NCBI GenBank assembly: GCA_050015355.1
Contig: JBEKBO010000017.1
Span: 1 to 64,000, forward strand
Direction: 5' to 3'
Source of the DNA: CAWBRT01 sp050015355
GTDB taxonomy: Bacteria > Acidobacteriota > Terriglobia > Terriglobales > Acidobacteriaceae
Length of the DNA: 64,000 nucleotides
This document shows, in pieces, positions 1 to 8,116 of this stretch. Under the pieces are notes generated by a model. It did no database searches. It worked only from the letters and a program-made list of their open reading frames with translations, and was not told the DNA's origin. Every line of letters starts with the position of its first letter. The stretch's first letter is position 1. The translations under genes were made by a program, and so were the position numbers.

Positions 1-68
1 GCGCAGGCCTGCTCGCGGCTGAAGCGCCGTTCCACCTCGAGCAATGTCCTCGGGTAATCCTCGCTCAC
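1..68 (-). mobile_element. IS1595/ISXO2-type transposase, N-terminal fragment cut by the window edge
   Basis: Reading leftwards from a GTG at 68-66, 22 codons stay open to the edge: MSEDYPRTLLEVERRFSREQ followed by AC. The pattern 'YPRTLLE-ERRF----AC' is the usual start of IS1595-family (ISXO2-like) transposases, just ahead of their zinc ribbon. Only the first 22 residues are visible, so whether the element is intact cannot be judged. No inverted repeat was recognised between it and the next gene. Assignment rests on recall of the family's N-terminus. Confidence 0.55.
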
Positions 69-420
69 AGCCCCGGACACTACATCTTGCGTTCGGTGGC
101 GTCAAGTAAATACCCCCATTTGTGTTTGATTATCTTGTATGGATATCTTTCGCCTTGTTTCATCCCTCCTCCTCACCAAATAGCTTCTACAGAGCTTTCA
201 AGGGAATCCTGCCTTGACTTCACTCATTGAGCGTAGTGCTTTTCAATGATTCTTGTCGAGTTTCCCAAAATCGCAGCGACACTCGGAAATTGGGACGCCT
301 TTCGAAAGTATGGCGAAAACGGCTAAGATGTCGAGATCAGCGGATGATTTTCAGTGAGCCATTCTGGTAGCATTCACGATACACGAACTGGTTGCTAAGA
401 GAAGGTTCAAAGAGGGGGAC
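69..420. other. Intergenic region upstream of the catabolic cluster
   Basis: 352 bp without a convincing ORF. It separates the transposase fragment from the GalB-like gene and is more AT-rich than its surroundings around 100-300. It presumably holds the promoter of the 421-5709 cluster. The purine-rich ribosome binding site for the next gene (agagggggac) ends directly before 421. I see no clear terminal inverted repeat for the IS element. Confidence 0.4.
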
Positions 421-1146
421 ATGACTCCAGTAGACAACAAATCACTGGTAGTGGTAAGTGCGCACGCCGCCGATTTCATTTGGCGAGCCGGCGGAGCGAT
501 TGCGGTTCATACCAAGCGGCACGGTTACCGGGCGGTTGTGGTCTGCCTGAGCGCGGGCGAGCGCGGCGAGTCGAACGAAGTCTGGGCGGCGGAGCCGAAC
601 CTCACCATAGAGGACGTGCGGGAGCGCCGCAAGGTTGAGGCCAGGGCGGCGGCGGAAGTGCTCGGAGCCGAGATCCATTTTTTCGATCAGCAGGACTATC
701 TGCTCTCGCCAAGTTCCAGCATCGTCGAGAGGCTCGTCGACATCTATCGGGACGCGCAGCCGCGTTTCATCCTGACGCATCCTCAGGCAGATCCCGCCAA
801 CTGGGATCACGTTACGGCTTGCCGTCTGGCGCTGGAGGCGCGCATGGTGGCTCAGGCGCCGGGGCGGAAGGGCGGCAAGATCATTGCCGCGCCTCAGGTG
901 TATTGCTTTGAGCCGCACCAGACCGAACTCTGTCAATACCGCCCGGATACGCTTCTCGATATCTCGGAGGTCTGGGAACTCAAGTGGCGCGCGATGCTGT
1001 GCATCAAGTCGCAGACCAAGATGTGGCCTTATTACAAGAACGTCGCGGAGCAGCGCGGCAACACCGCGCGGCGGCGGACCGAGCGCAAGATCACGCACGC
1101 CGAAGCGTACCAACGGATTTTCCCGAGAACCGTCGAGGAACTCTGA
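421..1146 (+). CDS. PIG-L/LmbE-fold metallohydrolase, 4-oxalmesaconate hydratase (GalB)-like
   Basis: 241 residues, the normal length for the family. The N-terminal motif VVSAHAADFIWRAGGAIAV differs from the PIG-L deacetylase AHPDDE signature but matches the 'AHSADFVWRAGG' form I associate with GalB, the zinc-dependent 4-oxalmesaconate hydratase of gallate/protocatechuate meta-cleavage. His and Asp of AHAAD and the His of NWDHVTAC (about residue 124) would be the metal ligands. A strong purine-rich RBS precedes the ATG. It is followed 25 bp later by an MFS transporter. No ring-cleavage dioxygenase lies in the window, so the true substrate may be another hydroxy-acid. A deacetylase role is the alternative. 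Confidence 0.7.
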   Translation: MTPVDNKSLVVVSAHAADFIWRAGGAIAVHTKRHGYRAVVVCLSAGERGESNEVWAAEPNLTIEDVRERRKVEARAAAEVLGAEIHFFDQQDYLLSPSSSIVERLVDIYRDAQPRFILTHPQADPANWDHVTACRLALEARMVAQAPGRKGGKIIAAPQVYCFEPHQTELCQYRPDTLLDISEVWELKWRAMLCIKSQTKMWPYYKNVAEQRGNTARRRTERKITHAEAYQRIFPRTVEEL

Positions 1147-1171
1147 GCTGGCAAGTCACGAAGGCGGGAGC

Positions 1172-2476
1172 ATGGCAGAAAGCAACGAGAAATACGCGGC
1201 CACTGTCGCGGAACAACCGAAGAAGGGGAAGCTGGGTTGGTATTCCGAGCTCTCCGGCCGGGAAAGACTGACCTATTGGGCGTGCTTTGGTGGCCTGGGT
1301 CTGGATGCGATGGACACGACCATCTACGCCTTGGTCATGCCGACTTTGATCGCCATCGTAGGCATCACCAAGCCGCAAGCCGGCATAATTGCTTCGGCCG
1401 CCTTGATCGGTTCCGCGGTCGGCGGCTGGCTTGCCGGGATCGCGGCGGACCGCATCGGGCGCGTGCGCGTGCTGCAGATCACCATCCTGCTGGTGGCGGG
1501 CTTCACTTTTCTCTCGGCCTTCACGCATTCCTTCTGGCAGCTTTTCCTGGCGCGAAGCATCCAGGGAATCGGCTACGGCGGAGAGGCTGCGGTCGGCGGC
1601 GTGCTGATCAGCGAGACCGTGGCTCCCCGCCTTCGCGGACGCGTGGCCGCCTCCGTGCAGAGCGGGTACGCGATTGGTTACGCGCTTTCCACGGCGATGA
1701 TGCCGATAATCTTCGGATACTTTTCGCAGGCGATGGCATGGCGGGTGTTCTTCGGTATCGGTCTGCTTCCAGCGGTGTTCGTGATGTTCATCCGGCGTTT
1801 CGTGCCCGAGTCCACTCTCTATGTTGAATCGCACAAGGAGAAGACGAAGACGGCGCGCAACTTCTGGGAAATCTTCGTGCCTCCGCATCTGAAGAACACG
1901 ATCACGGCAACCGTGCTCTCAACCGGCATTCTGGGCGGCGCTTACGTAATGATCACCTGGCTGCCCACTTATCTTCGAACTGTCTTGCACCTCCGCGTTT
2001 CCTCCACTGCCGGCTATCTGGCCCTGAATATCCTGGGCTCTTTCGTCGGCCCGTTCGCCTACGGCTTCCTGAGCGATTGGATTGGCAGGCGCAAGAGCTT
2101 CATGATTTTCCTGTGTTGCCAAGCTACCAACGTGGCGATCTACATGTTTGCGCCCATCAATGCCGCCACCACGATGGTTCTCGGATTCTTCCTCGGCGCG
2201 CTCCAAGGAGGTCTTGCCTCGGGCATGCTGCCCTCATTCTCCGAGCTGTTTCCCACTCGCATTCGCGCCAGCGGACAAGGTTTTTCGCTGAGCGGCGGCC
2301 GCGGTTTCGGCGCCGTGGTTCCGGCGATGGTCGGGGTGCTGGCGGCAACCAGGCCGCTAGGGCAGGCCATGGGAGTGTGCGCCCTCTCGGCGTATGCCGT
2401 GGCGCTCGTCGCCGCTTACCTGCTGCGGGAGACAAAAGGGGCTGATTTGCGGGCTGAAGCAGCAGTCGGCAAGTGA
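1172..2476 (+). CDS. MFS transporter, organic/aromatic acid or sugar-acid type
   Basis: 434 residues with 12 predicted hydrophobic segments. The start at 1172 (MAESNEKY) is chosen because 'aaggcgggagc' precedes it; the longer upstream reading only overlaps the previous gene in another frame. The major-facilitator motif GWLAGIAADRIGRVRVL lies in the loop between TM2 and TM3, and a second copy, YGFLSDWIGRRKSF, marks the C-terminal half. ARSIQGIGYGGEAAVGG resembles the TM4-5 region of the sugar/aromatic-acid H+ symporter group. Its position next to the GalB-like hydratase suggests uptake of the acid that the cluster breaks down. The substrate is inference. Confidence 0.8.
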   Translation: MAESNEKYAATVAEQPKKGKLGWYSELSGRERLTYWACFGGLGLDAMDTTIYALVMPTLIAIVGITKPQAGIIASAALIGSAVGGWLAGIAADRIGRVRVLQITILLVAGFTFLSAFTHSFWQLFLARSIQGIGYGGEAAVGGVLISETVAPRLRGRVAASVQSGYAIGYALSTAMMPIIFGYFSQAMAWRVFFGIGLLPAVFVMFIRRFVPESTLYVESHKEKTKTARNFWEIFVPPHLKNTITATVLSTGILGGAYVMITWLPTYLRTVLHLRVSSTAGYLALNILGSFVGPFAYGFLSDWIGRRKSFMIFLCCQATNVAIYMFAPINAATTMVLGFFLGALQGGLASGMLPSFSELFPTRIRASGQGFSLSGGRGFGAVVPAMVGVLAATRPLGQAMGVCALSAYAVALVAAYLLRETKGADLRAEAAVGK

Positions 2477-2530
2477 TCTGCGGTTGCCGAATGAGGGCGG
2501 GCACCGATTGTGTACAGGGAATGAGGTGAC

Positions 2531-3562
2531 ATGGCGAAACATCCATTGCGAGTGCTGGTGACGGGAGCGGAACTGGTTTCCATCGCAGTCGATAAGCTTT
2601 CTTCAATCGGCGCGACCTTGACGATGATGCCGGGCAAGATGACCGAGGAACGACTCATCGAAGAGCTTGCCAAGCAACCGGTGCAGGCGATCCTGATGCG
2701 CGGAAATCCCCCGGTCAGCCAGGCAGTGTTGGACGCCGCGCCCGAGTTGCGCGTGATTGCAAAGCACGGAGCCGGCGTCGATTCGGTAGATCTGGCTGCC
2801 GCAACCGCGCACGGCGTACTCGTGATGATTGCCGGCGACGCCAATGCCCCCGCAGTGGCGGAGCTCACCCTTGGGTGCATATTGGCGTTGGGGCGCGACC
2901 TTGGTTCGCTTAGCGCTCGTGTCAAGTCGGGCCAGTGGGATCGCGGGAGCTATCACGGCACGGAGCTGCGGGGCCGCACGCTCGGGCTGATCGGCTTTGG
3001 CCGGATCGGGCGGCGCGTGGCAGAGCTGGCTCGATGCTTCGGAATGCGTGTCATTGCCCTGACTTCCACCCCGACACGCGCAACCAAGGCGCGTGTCGGG
3101 GACCCCGGGCGCTCGTCGGAGTCGATCGCTCCGGCGCTCGCGGAAAGAGCAGCAAGCTTCGAAGCGCTCCTCGCCTCCGCTGACATCGTCAGCCTGCATT
3201 GCCCGCTTACTGCCGAAACCCGTGGACTGATGAATCGGAGGGCATTTGCCACGATGAAGCCGGGAGCTTTGTTCATCAACACCGCCCGTGGAGCACTTGT
3301 CGACGAGGCGACTCTGGCGGATGCGCTGACCAGCGGACGGTTGGCGGGAGCCGCTCTTGACACCCTGACCGAGGAGCCTCCCGCGCCGGGCAATCCGTTG
3401 CTGTCGGCTCCGAACCTGATTATCACTCCGCATATCGCGGGGCAGACCGGCGCCGCGGTGGAGCGCATGGGCGTTGCCGCGGCCGAAAATATCGTCGCCG
3501 TGCTTACGGGCGGCGCCGTGGATCGGGCCAATGTCGTCAACCACGGTTTGCTGTCGAGATGA
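2531..3562 (+). CDS. D-isomer 2-hydroxyacid dehydrogenase (SerA-like)
   Basis: 343 residues. Domain order: N-terminal half of the substrate domain, Rossmann domain opened by GLIGFGRIGRRVAELA (about residues 152-167), then INTARGALVDEATL with the catalytic Arg, the Glu in LTEEPP and the catalytic His in ITPHIAGQT. The family reduces 2-keto acids to D-2-hydroxy acids or the reverse with NAD(P). An unusual 15-20 residue stretch (TSTPTRATKARVGDPG) follows 'GMRVIA', where relatives have a short turn; it is encoded by a 43-bp palindromic repeat. It lies 54 bp after the MFS gene, so probably shares its transcript. The precise substrate is unknown. Confidence 0.85.
   Translation: MAKHPLRVLVTGAELVSIAVDKLSSIGATLTMMPGKMTEERLIEELAKQPVQAILMRGNPPVSQAVLDAAPELRVIAKHGAGVDSVDLAAATAHGVLVMIAGDANAPAVAELTLGCILALGRDLGSLSARVKSGQWDRGSYHGTELRGRTLGLIGFGRIGRRVAELARCFGMRVIALTSTPTRATKARVGDPGRSSESIAPALAERAASFEALLASADIVSLHCPLTAETRGLMNRRAFATMKPGALFINTARGALVDEATLADALTSGRLAGAALDTLTEEPPAPGNPLLSAPNLIITPHIAGQTGAAVERMGVAAAENIVAVLTGGAVDRANVVNHGLLSR
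3067..3109 (-). repeat. Palindromic repeat inserted in frame in the dehydrogenase gene
   Basis: Arms ccccgacacgcgc and gcgcgtgtcgggg are perfect 13-base complements around a 7-base loop, followed by acccc. On the minus strand it reads as the general form of the family (ccggggtccccgacacgcgc ... gcgcgtgtcggggtgg). The reading frame passes through it without a stop, adding a loop just after the Rossmann beta-strand. Confidence 0.85.
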
Positions 3563-3679
3563 CGACCCCACGGCCTGTCGCCGCAGCCTCCCACAGCGGG
3601 CGTTGGAATCTCCAGGGAAGGCTGCGTTTACGCAGGAAGAAGGGTTTCTTATTTTTGTGAACAACAAGGATGGTCATCG

Positions 3680-4696
3680 ATGAGTAAAGCGGGTTATTCG
3701 TCTGACGGGCGGCTCAATGTCGCGGTTATCGGGTTGGGCTGGTGGGGAAAAACCATTCTTGGAGATCTGAAGGACAACTCGAAGGTGCGCGTGACGATGG
3801 CGGTCGATGCCGTGCCTGCCGCCGGAGAGTGGGCGCAAGCGCAGGGAGTGAAGTTCACGACCGACTACGACGCGGTGCTCGCCGATCCCGCCGTGGGTGC
3901 GGTAATTCTCTGCACGCCGCACAGCCTGCACGCCCGGCAGATCGTGGCTGCCGCGATGGCAAAGAAGCATGTCTTCTGCGAAAAGCCGCTGACCCTCACG
4001 CGCTGTGACGCCGTGGCCGCGGTCGAGGCTTGCGAGAACAACAACGTGGTCCTCGGGGTGGGCCATGAGCACCGCTTCAAGCCCGCGATGCAGGAAGTTT
4101 TGCGGGCCGTCAGGGCCGGCGAACTCGGGACTATTCAGGTGACCGAAGCGACTTTGACGAATCCGATGAGAGCGATTCCTTCTGGCAATTGGCGCCTCGA
4201 AGCGCAGGAACGGCCGGGCGGTACATTGTCCGCCTTGGGAATCCATGGGCTGGATCTCTCCATTGCGGTCAACGGCCCGGCCAAGAGCGTGCTGGCATAC
4301 ACGGAGTCGCTGATCAGCCCCGTTCAAGACACCCTCGGGTTTCTGATCAACTTCAAAAGCGGCGCCAAGGGAGTCATCACCTCGGTTGTTGGACCGCCGT
4401 TTTCGATTCGTTTCGCGGTCTTTGGCAATAAAGGTTGGATGGAGTTGCACGACAAGGCCCATCCGCAGGCGCCGCAGGGCTGGACCCTGACTAAGTGCAA
4501 GCACGGAGCCCAAGCCGAGCGCGTCGAATACCCTGCAATGTCCATGGTTCGTGCCAATGTGGAAGCTTTTGCCGACGCGGTGGCAGGGCGTACTCCTTAT
4601 CCGGTGACGCACGCCGAGATGGTGGCTAACATCGCCGCCTTCGAAGCCATCGGCAAGTCAGCCGACAGCGGAGCGATCGTCGCGGTTGTCCCGTAA
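3680..4696 (+). CDS. Gfo/Idh/MocA-family NAD(P)-dependent oxidoreductase
   Basis: 338 residues. The N-terminal Rossmann fold is marked by NVAVIGLGWWGKTIL (about residues 12-26) and the family lysine motif by HVFCEKPLTL (about residues 96-105). The C-terminal alpha/beta domain includes PGGTLSALGIHGLDLSI, with the conserved G-x-H-x-x-D of the active site. Members oxidise hydroxyls of sugars, inositols or related acids; the family also includes the LigC semialdehyde dehydrogenase of protocatechuate 4,5-cleavage, which would suit the GalB-like neighbour. It follows the hydroxyacid dehydrogenase by 117 bp and precedes the aldo/keto reductase by 59 bp. The substrate cannot be fixed from sequence. 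Confidence 0.85.
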   Translation: MSKAGYSSDGRLNVAVIGLGWWGKTILGDLKDNSKVRVTMAVDAVPAAGEWAQAQGVKFTTDYDAVLADPAVGAVILCTPHSLHARQIVAAAMAKKHVFCEKPLTLTRCDAVAAVEACENNNVVLGVGHEHRFKPAMQEVLRAVRAGELGTIQVTEATLTNPMRAIPSGNWRLEAQERPGGTLSALGIHGLDLSIAVNGPAKSVLAYTESLISPVQDTLGFLINFKSGAKGVITSVVGPPFSIRFAVFGNKGWMELHDKAHPQAPQGWTLTKCKHGAQAERVEYPAMSMVRANVEAFADAVAGRTPYPVTHAEMVANIAAFEAIGKSADSGAIVAVVP

Positions 4697-4755
4697 AATA
4701 TGTCAAACGGCCGCGGAAGGCCTGTCTCGGCGAGAACAAGAAAGGGATTTGAAAA

Positions 4756-5709
4756 GTGAAACACAGAAAGCTGGGGAAATCGGAGCTGCAAGTTTCGGTC
4801 GTTGGGCTGGGATGCAACAACTTTGGATTCGTCGCGAACATGGATGTCGAGTCATCGCGCAAAGTCATCGATAAGGCGATCGAGGTGGGCATCAATTTTT
4901 TCGACACGTCGGACAGCTACGGCACCTCGGAAGAGATACTGGGCGAAGTGCTGGGTGAACGGCGGAAGAAGATCGTGCTGGCGACCAAGGTGGGAGCGAA
5001 GCAGAAGCCCGATGGCGAGAAGAGCGGCGTTTCGCGCAGCTATATTCTGGCCGAGGTGGAGGAAAGTCTGCGTCGGCTCAGGACCGATTGGATTGACCTT
5101 TACCAGATTCACTACCCCGATCCCAAGACTCCGATCGAAGAAACCCTGCGCGCCTTGGACGATCTGGTGAAACAAGGGAAAGTCCGCTACATTGGCTGCT
5201 CCAACTTCTCAGCCGCTCAACTGAACGAGGCGCAGAAAACCGTCGCGGATAAGAAGCTCACCAGTCTTGTTTCCAGCCAGGATGAATACAGCCTGTTGGC
5301 GCGCACCATCGAGCGCGAGCTGCTGCCGGCGATCGAGCGGCATGGAATGGGAGAGCTTCCTTACTTTCCGCTGGCGAGTGGGCTGCTTACGGGAAAATAC
5401 AAGATGGGTCAGCCTGCGCCAACCGGCACACGACTGGAACGGAAACAGGCGTTGGCGGATAAGTACCACACTGCCGCTAACCTGGAAAAAGTGGCGCGCC
5501 TGGAGCAGTTCGCGACAAAACGCGGCCACACTCTACTGGAGCTGGCATTTAGCTGGCTACTCGCGAGACCTGTGGTGGCAAGTGTCATCGCCGGAGCCAC
5601 CAAGCCAGAACAGATTGAGAAGAACGCCAAAGCCGCGGCGTGGGAGTTGAGCGCCGGGGAATTGGCGGAGATCGATCGGATCACTCTTGCTGGAGGTCCC
5701 GCGCACTAG
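4756..5709 (+). CDS. Aldo/keto reductase
   Basis: 317 residues, GTG start with 'aagaaaggg' upstream. The TIM-barrel catalytic tetrad is visible: Asp and Tyr in FDTSDSYGTSEEILG, Lys in VLATKVGAKQ and His in LYQIHYPDP. The C-terminal NADP-binding signature is VASVIAGATKPEQIEKNAKA. It most resembles the group that includes YajO/Tas-type and L-glyceraldehyde 3-phosphate reductases. It is the last gene of the catabolic cluster and its TAG stop lies 6 bp before a MITE-like repeat. Confidence 0.88.
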   Translation: MKHRKLGKSELQVSVVGLGCNNFGFVANMDVESSRKVIDKAIEVGINFFDTSDSYGTSEEILGEVLGERRKKIVLATKVGAKQKPDGEKSGVSRSYILAEVEESLRRLRTDWIDLYQIHYPDPKTPIEETLRALDDLVKQGKVRYIGCSNFSAAQLNEAQKTVADKKLTSLVSSQDEYSLLARTIERELLPAIERHGMGELPYFPLASGLLTGKYKMGQPAPTGTRLERKQALADKYHTAANLEKVARLEQFATKRGHTLLELAFSWLLARPVVASVIAGATKPEQIEKNAKAAAWELSAGELAEIDRITLAGGPAH

Positions 5710-5715
5710 GGGTTG

Positions 5716-5978
5716 CTAGTGTAGTGCGTCAAGCAGATGGGCGTTATTTGAAGGCGGCTTCGTGCCCTCTTTCGGATGTCATCCTGAGCGAGCCGGGGTC
5801 CCCGGCGACGGCCGCTTTTGCCGTTGCTGGGGTGGAGAAGCGAAGGATCTATGCATTTTTCCTGTGCCGAAATACATAGATTCTTCGCCTCCGCCCGAAT
5901 AGCTTCTTGCTTCTCAAACGCAACGTGCTCAGAATGACATCTCCGTTAAGTCATTCGACTTGTAACGCACTATCCTAG
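5716..5978. mobile_element. MITE-like element with CTAG ends
   Basis: The outer ends are ctagtgtagtgcgt and acgcactatcctag, near-perfect complements. Inside them a second inverted pair is seen: gtcatcctgagcgag near 5778 and gctcagaatgacat near 5930. Between these lie 'gaagcgaaggatctatg' and its partner 'catagattcttcgc'. There is no ORF. The same architecture recurs at 18874, 24833 and 57607. It fills the gap between two convergent genes (aldo/keto reductase and glpD). Confidence 0.7.
5793..5834 (+). repeat. Palindromic GGGGTCCCC repeat nested in the MITE
   Basis: ccggggtccccggcgacggc, then cgctttt, then gccgttgctggggtgg. It has the same arm signature as the coding copies elsewhere (GGGGTCCCCGRC ... 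TGGGGTG). It interrupts the MITE directly after 'gtcatcctgagcgag', so it was probably inserted after the MITE was in place. Confidence 0.75.
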
Positions 5979-5993
5979 GTCGATCACCAGTTG

Positions 5994-7655
5994 TTAACCT
6001 GCCAACGCCTGCTCGGGCTTCAGGCCGGCCGTGCGCATGGTGCAGGTCAGCTTGAGCGTATACTCCTGCACCGCCTGCTGGGTCTGCCCGGCCATCCAAC
6101 CGTGCTCCTGAGCAAGATAAGAGCCCACCAGTGGCGCTGCGGCAATTGCCGAATTCCAACTGAACCATTGCAGCCCAATCCGCCGCGCCAGGACGTCTTC
6201 GATGGAGGCTGCCATTTCGTAACGAATGCTGTAAACGATCTCCGCCTGGATGCTTGGAGCGCCTGCCACGATGGGCGCCGCCAGATGCCTGTCCGTCCGC
6301 GCCAGTTCGAGAACTTCGACCGCATGGGTCCCGAATTTTTCGCTGAGGTGTTGGGCGGTGTCCGGGGAGATGTGGAATTTCGGAACCAAGGTGTGCCAAA
6401 AAGTTGGTCCGTATCCCTCGGCGCCCGTTAAGCGGAAGTGCTGCGTCTTGCACGGTGAAACGGCACTCTTCAAGTACTGCTGAACCACATTCACCGCATC
6501 CTCGGCCATTGCCCGGTACGTGGTCCACTTACCGCCGAGAACGCTGATGAGTCCGCTGTCTTGATTCACTTCCACCTCGTGATCTCGAATCAACTTCTTG
6601 GTATTGCGCGCATCTCCCGGACTGACCAACGGTCTTAGTCCCGCGATACCGCTCATGACCTGATCGATGCTAAAAGGCCGTCTCAAATAACGGTTCAGAT
6701 GCCTGAGCAAGTACTCCACTTCTTCATGTTTCACCGCCAGTTCATCATCCAGTGCCGCTTCGTCATCGGTCGTTCCAACCAGAAGCCTGCCCTGCCACGG
6801 GATTGCAAAGATCACGCGCCCGTCGTCCGTTTGAGGAATGAGCATCGCATCAAGGCGGAAGGCCGCCTCCAGGGGAAGCAGAATGTGGATTCCCTTGCTC
6901 AGCCGAAGCCGCGGGTGAATGCCGGGATTAGCGAGGCTCCGGACCTGGTCCGAGAATGGACCTGTGGCATTGACAAAAGCTTTGGCACGCACGGTGAAGC
7001 GCTCCTCAGACAATTGGTCTTCCACGTGCGCTTCGCATAGCTTGCCATCTTTGGTTTTCGCAAAACCGGCGACGCGCGAATAATTGAGCGCGGCTCCTCC
7101 GTTCTCGACGAAGGTATTGACGAGCGCAATGCCGTACCTGGCGTCATCGAACTGTCCGTCTGTATATGCGACAGTCCCCACCAGTCCCGAGGTGTTCAGC
7201 ATCGGCAGGCGAACCGTGGATTCGTGGACTGAGAGAAAACGGCTAGGGGAAAGCATGCCTTGCCCGGAAATCCAGTCATAGAGCTTCAGTCCGGCTCTAA
7301 AATAATACGCATCGCGGTGGCTGAAGCATGGCACAAGGAGTTCCAGCGGACGAGTGAGAAACGGGGCATTGTTCAACATCAGCTTGCGTTCACGCAGGGC
7401 GCGCCTGACGACACGATATTGGCCGAGATCACAATCCGCAACCGACTGTTGCAGGTATCTGACGCCGCCATGCACAAGCTTGGTGGAGGCACTGGAGGTT
7501 GCCGAAACAAAGTCGGCGGCGTCCAGCAGAACCGTTCGCAACCCGCGAAGTTCCGCGTCGAGCGCGCACCCCGCTCCCGTCGCCCCGCCACCGATCACGC
7601 AGACATCGAATGTCGTGCTCTTGATATTCTCCATTGCCTCGGAGCGGCTTTTCAT
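5994..7655 (-). CDS. glpD: Aerobic-type glycerol-3-phosphate dehydrogenase (FAD)
   Basis: 553 residues from the ATG at 7655 (MKSRSEAMENIKST); an in-frame ATG at 7634 is the alternative. Oxidises sn-glycerol 3-phosphate to dihydroxyacetone phosphate at the membrane, passing electrons to quinone. The FAD-binding motif CVIGGGATGAGCALDAELRG lies near residues 20-38; TKLVHGGVRYLQQ and the C-terminal DAO-C domain are typical of GlpD/GlpA. A longer reading (to 7754) would run through the leader hairpin and is unlikely. Upstream are an 84-nt leader with a terminator hairpin and a CRP-like palindrome. It diverges from mgtC-glpP, which fits glycerol-phosphate regulation through GlpP. Confidence 0.92.
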   Translation of the reverse strand: MKSRSEAMENIKSTTFDVCVIGGGATGAGCALDAELRGLRTVLLDAADFVSATSSASTKLVHGGVRYLQQSVADCDLGQYRVVRRALRERKLMLNNAPFLTRPLELLVPCFSHRDAYYFRAGLKLYDWISGQGMLSPSRFLSVHESTVRLPMLNTSGLVGTVAYTDGQFDDARYGIALVNTFVENGGAALNYSRVAGFAKTKDGKLCEAHVEDQLSEERFTVRAKAFVNATGPFSDQVRSLANPGIHPRLRLSKGIHILLPLEAAFRLDAMLIPQTDDGRVIFAIPWQGRLLVGTTDDEAALDDELAVKHEEVEYLLRHLNRYLRRPFSIDQVMSGIAGLRPLVSPGDARNTKKLIRDHEVEVNQDSGLISVLGGKWTTYRAMAEDAVNVVQQYLKSAVSPCKTQHFRLTGAEGYGPTFWHTLVPKFHISPDTAQHLSEKFGTHAVEVLELARTDRHLAAPIVAGAPSIQAEIVYSIRYEMAASIEDVLARRIGLQWFSWNSAIAAAPLVGSYLAQEHGWMAGQTQQAVQEYTLKLTCTMRTAGLKPEQALAG

Positions 7656-7711
7656 CCTTGGGTCCCCTTTTTCGTCGCAAGTGTGGCAAAGCTTCGTTAT
7701 CGGGACAAAGC

Positions 7712-7795
7712 AAAAGCCGCCCAAGAGAGGCGGCTTGCATGGGTTGAAATCCATACAGGAGGCTTCTCTTGGGCGGCTTCTCTAGTCTCTGCCGC
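7712..7795 (-). promoter_or_regulatory. glpD leader RNA with terminator hairpin (candidate GlpP target)
   Basis: Read on the minus strand, the element starts gcggcagagactagagaagc and ends tctcttgggcggctttt. The last part is a terminator (aagccgcc / ggcggctt plus four U) 56 nt before the glpD start. An earlier copy of aagccgccc can pair over 14 bases with the same 3' arm, and the opening gcggc can pair with that earlier gccgc, so mutually exclusive folds exist. An apical stem tgtatgg / ccatgca is also present. An inverted copy differing at 2 of 84 positions precedes mgtC. B. subtilis GlpP antiterminates in the glpD leader; a role here is inference. Confidence 0.6.
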
Positions 7796-7836
7796 GATGT
7801 GCAAATAAGTCTACCTTCGAACCGGCAGGCGTAGTC

Positions 7837-7852
7837 TGTGATGCGCATCACC
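7837..7852. promoter_or_regulatory. CRP/FNR-family-like operator, glpD side
   Basis: TGTGATGCGCATCACC fits the TGTGA-N6-TCACA plan with one mismatch and contains a perfect 14-base palindrome, gtgatgcgcatcac. It is flanked by a wider inverted repeat, ccggcagg (7822-7829) and cctgccgg (7851-7858). Its centre is about 50 bp upstream of the conserved leader start at 7795 on the minus strand, which suits an activator site. The regulator is not in the window. Confidence 0.5.
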
Positions 7853-8058
7853 TGCCGGCATGCGCGAAGCTCATGTCCGTCTTCGCGGTGCTCCGGAGCC
7901 AGACCTTATGAGTATCCCTTTCGCGAAACCGTTGTAGCGAACAGCCATGGTGCCGGGCGTTCGAGTCCCTTTCGTTTCGGACGTAGGCGCCGCGCGCGCC
8001 AAATCAAAAGCGTTATGGAACGAGGCGCCGTGTGTTTCGAGGCGCGCACCTCTTACAG

Positions 8059-8074
8059 TGTGATGCTGGTCACA
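8059..8074. promoter_or_regulatory. CRP/FNR-family-like operator, mgtC side
   Basis: TGTGATGCTGGTCACA is a perfect TGTGA-N6-TCACA site. Its centre is about 50 bp upstream of the leader start at 8117, mirroring the spacing on the glpD side. The two sites are about 222 bp apart, one for each divergent promoter. Confidence 0.55.
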
Positions 8075-8116
8075 GACACATCGGCTATCCGCGAAGTTAA
8101 ATGACAATTCAAATTT

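Noticed and set aside
7656..7754. Longer glpD reading starting at 7754 (MDFNPCKPPLLGG)
   Set aside because: This extension translates the terminator hairpin; GlpD homologues start near MKSRSEAMENIK, so the later start is preferred.
7354..7808. Plus-strand ORFs over the glpD 5' end and leader
   Set aside because: Antisense to glpD and running through the leader hairpin; no RBS and no family content.
7950..7990. tRNA-like T-loop sequence (gcgttcgagtccctttcg)
   Set aside because: No matching acceptor, D or anticodon arms and no CCA end, so not a tRNA.
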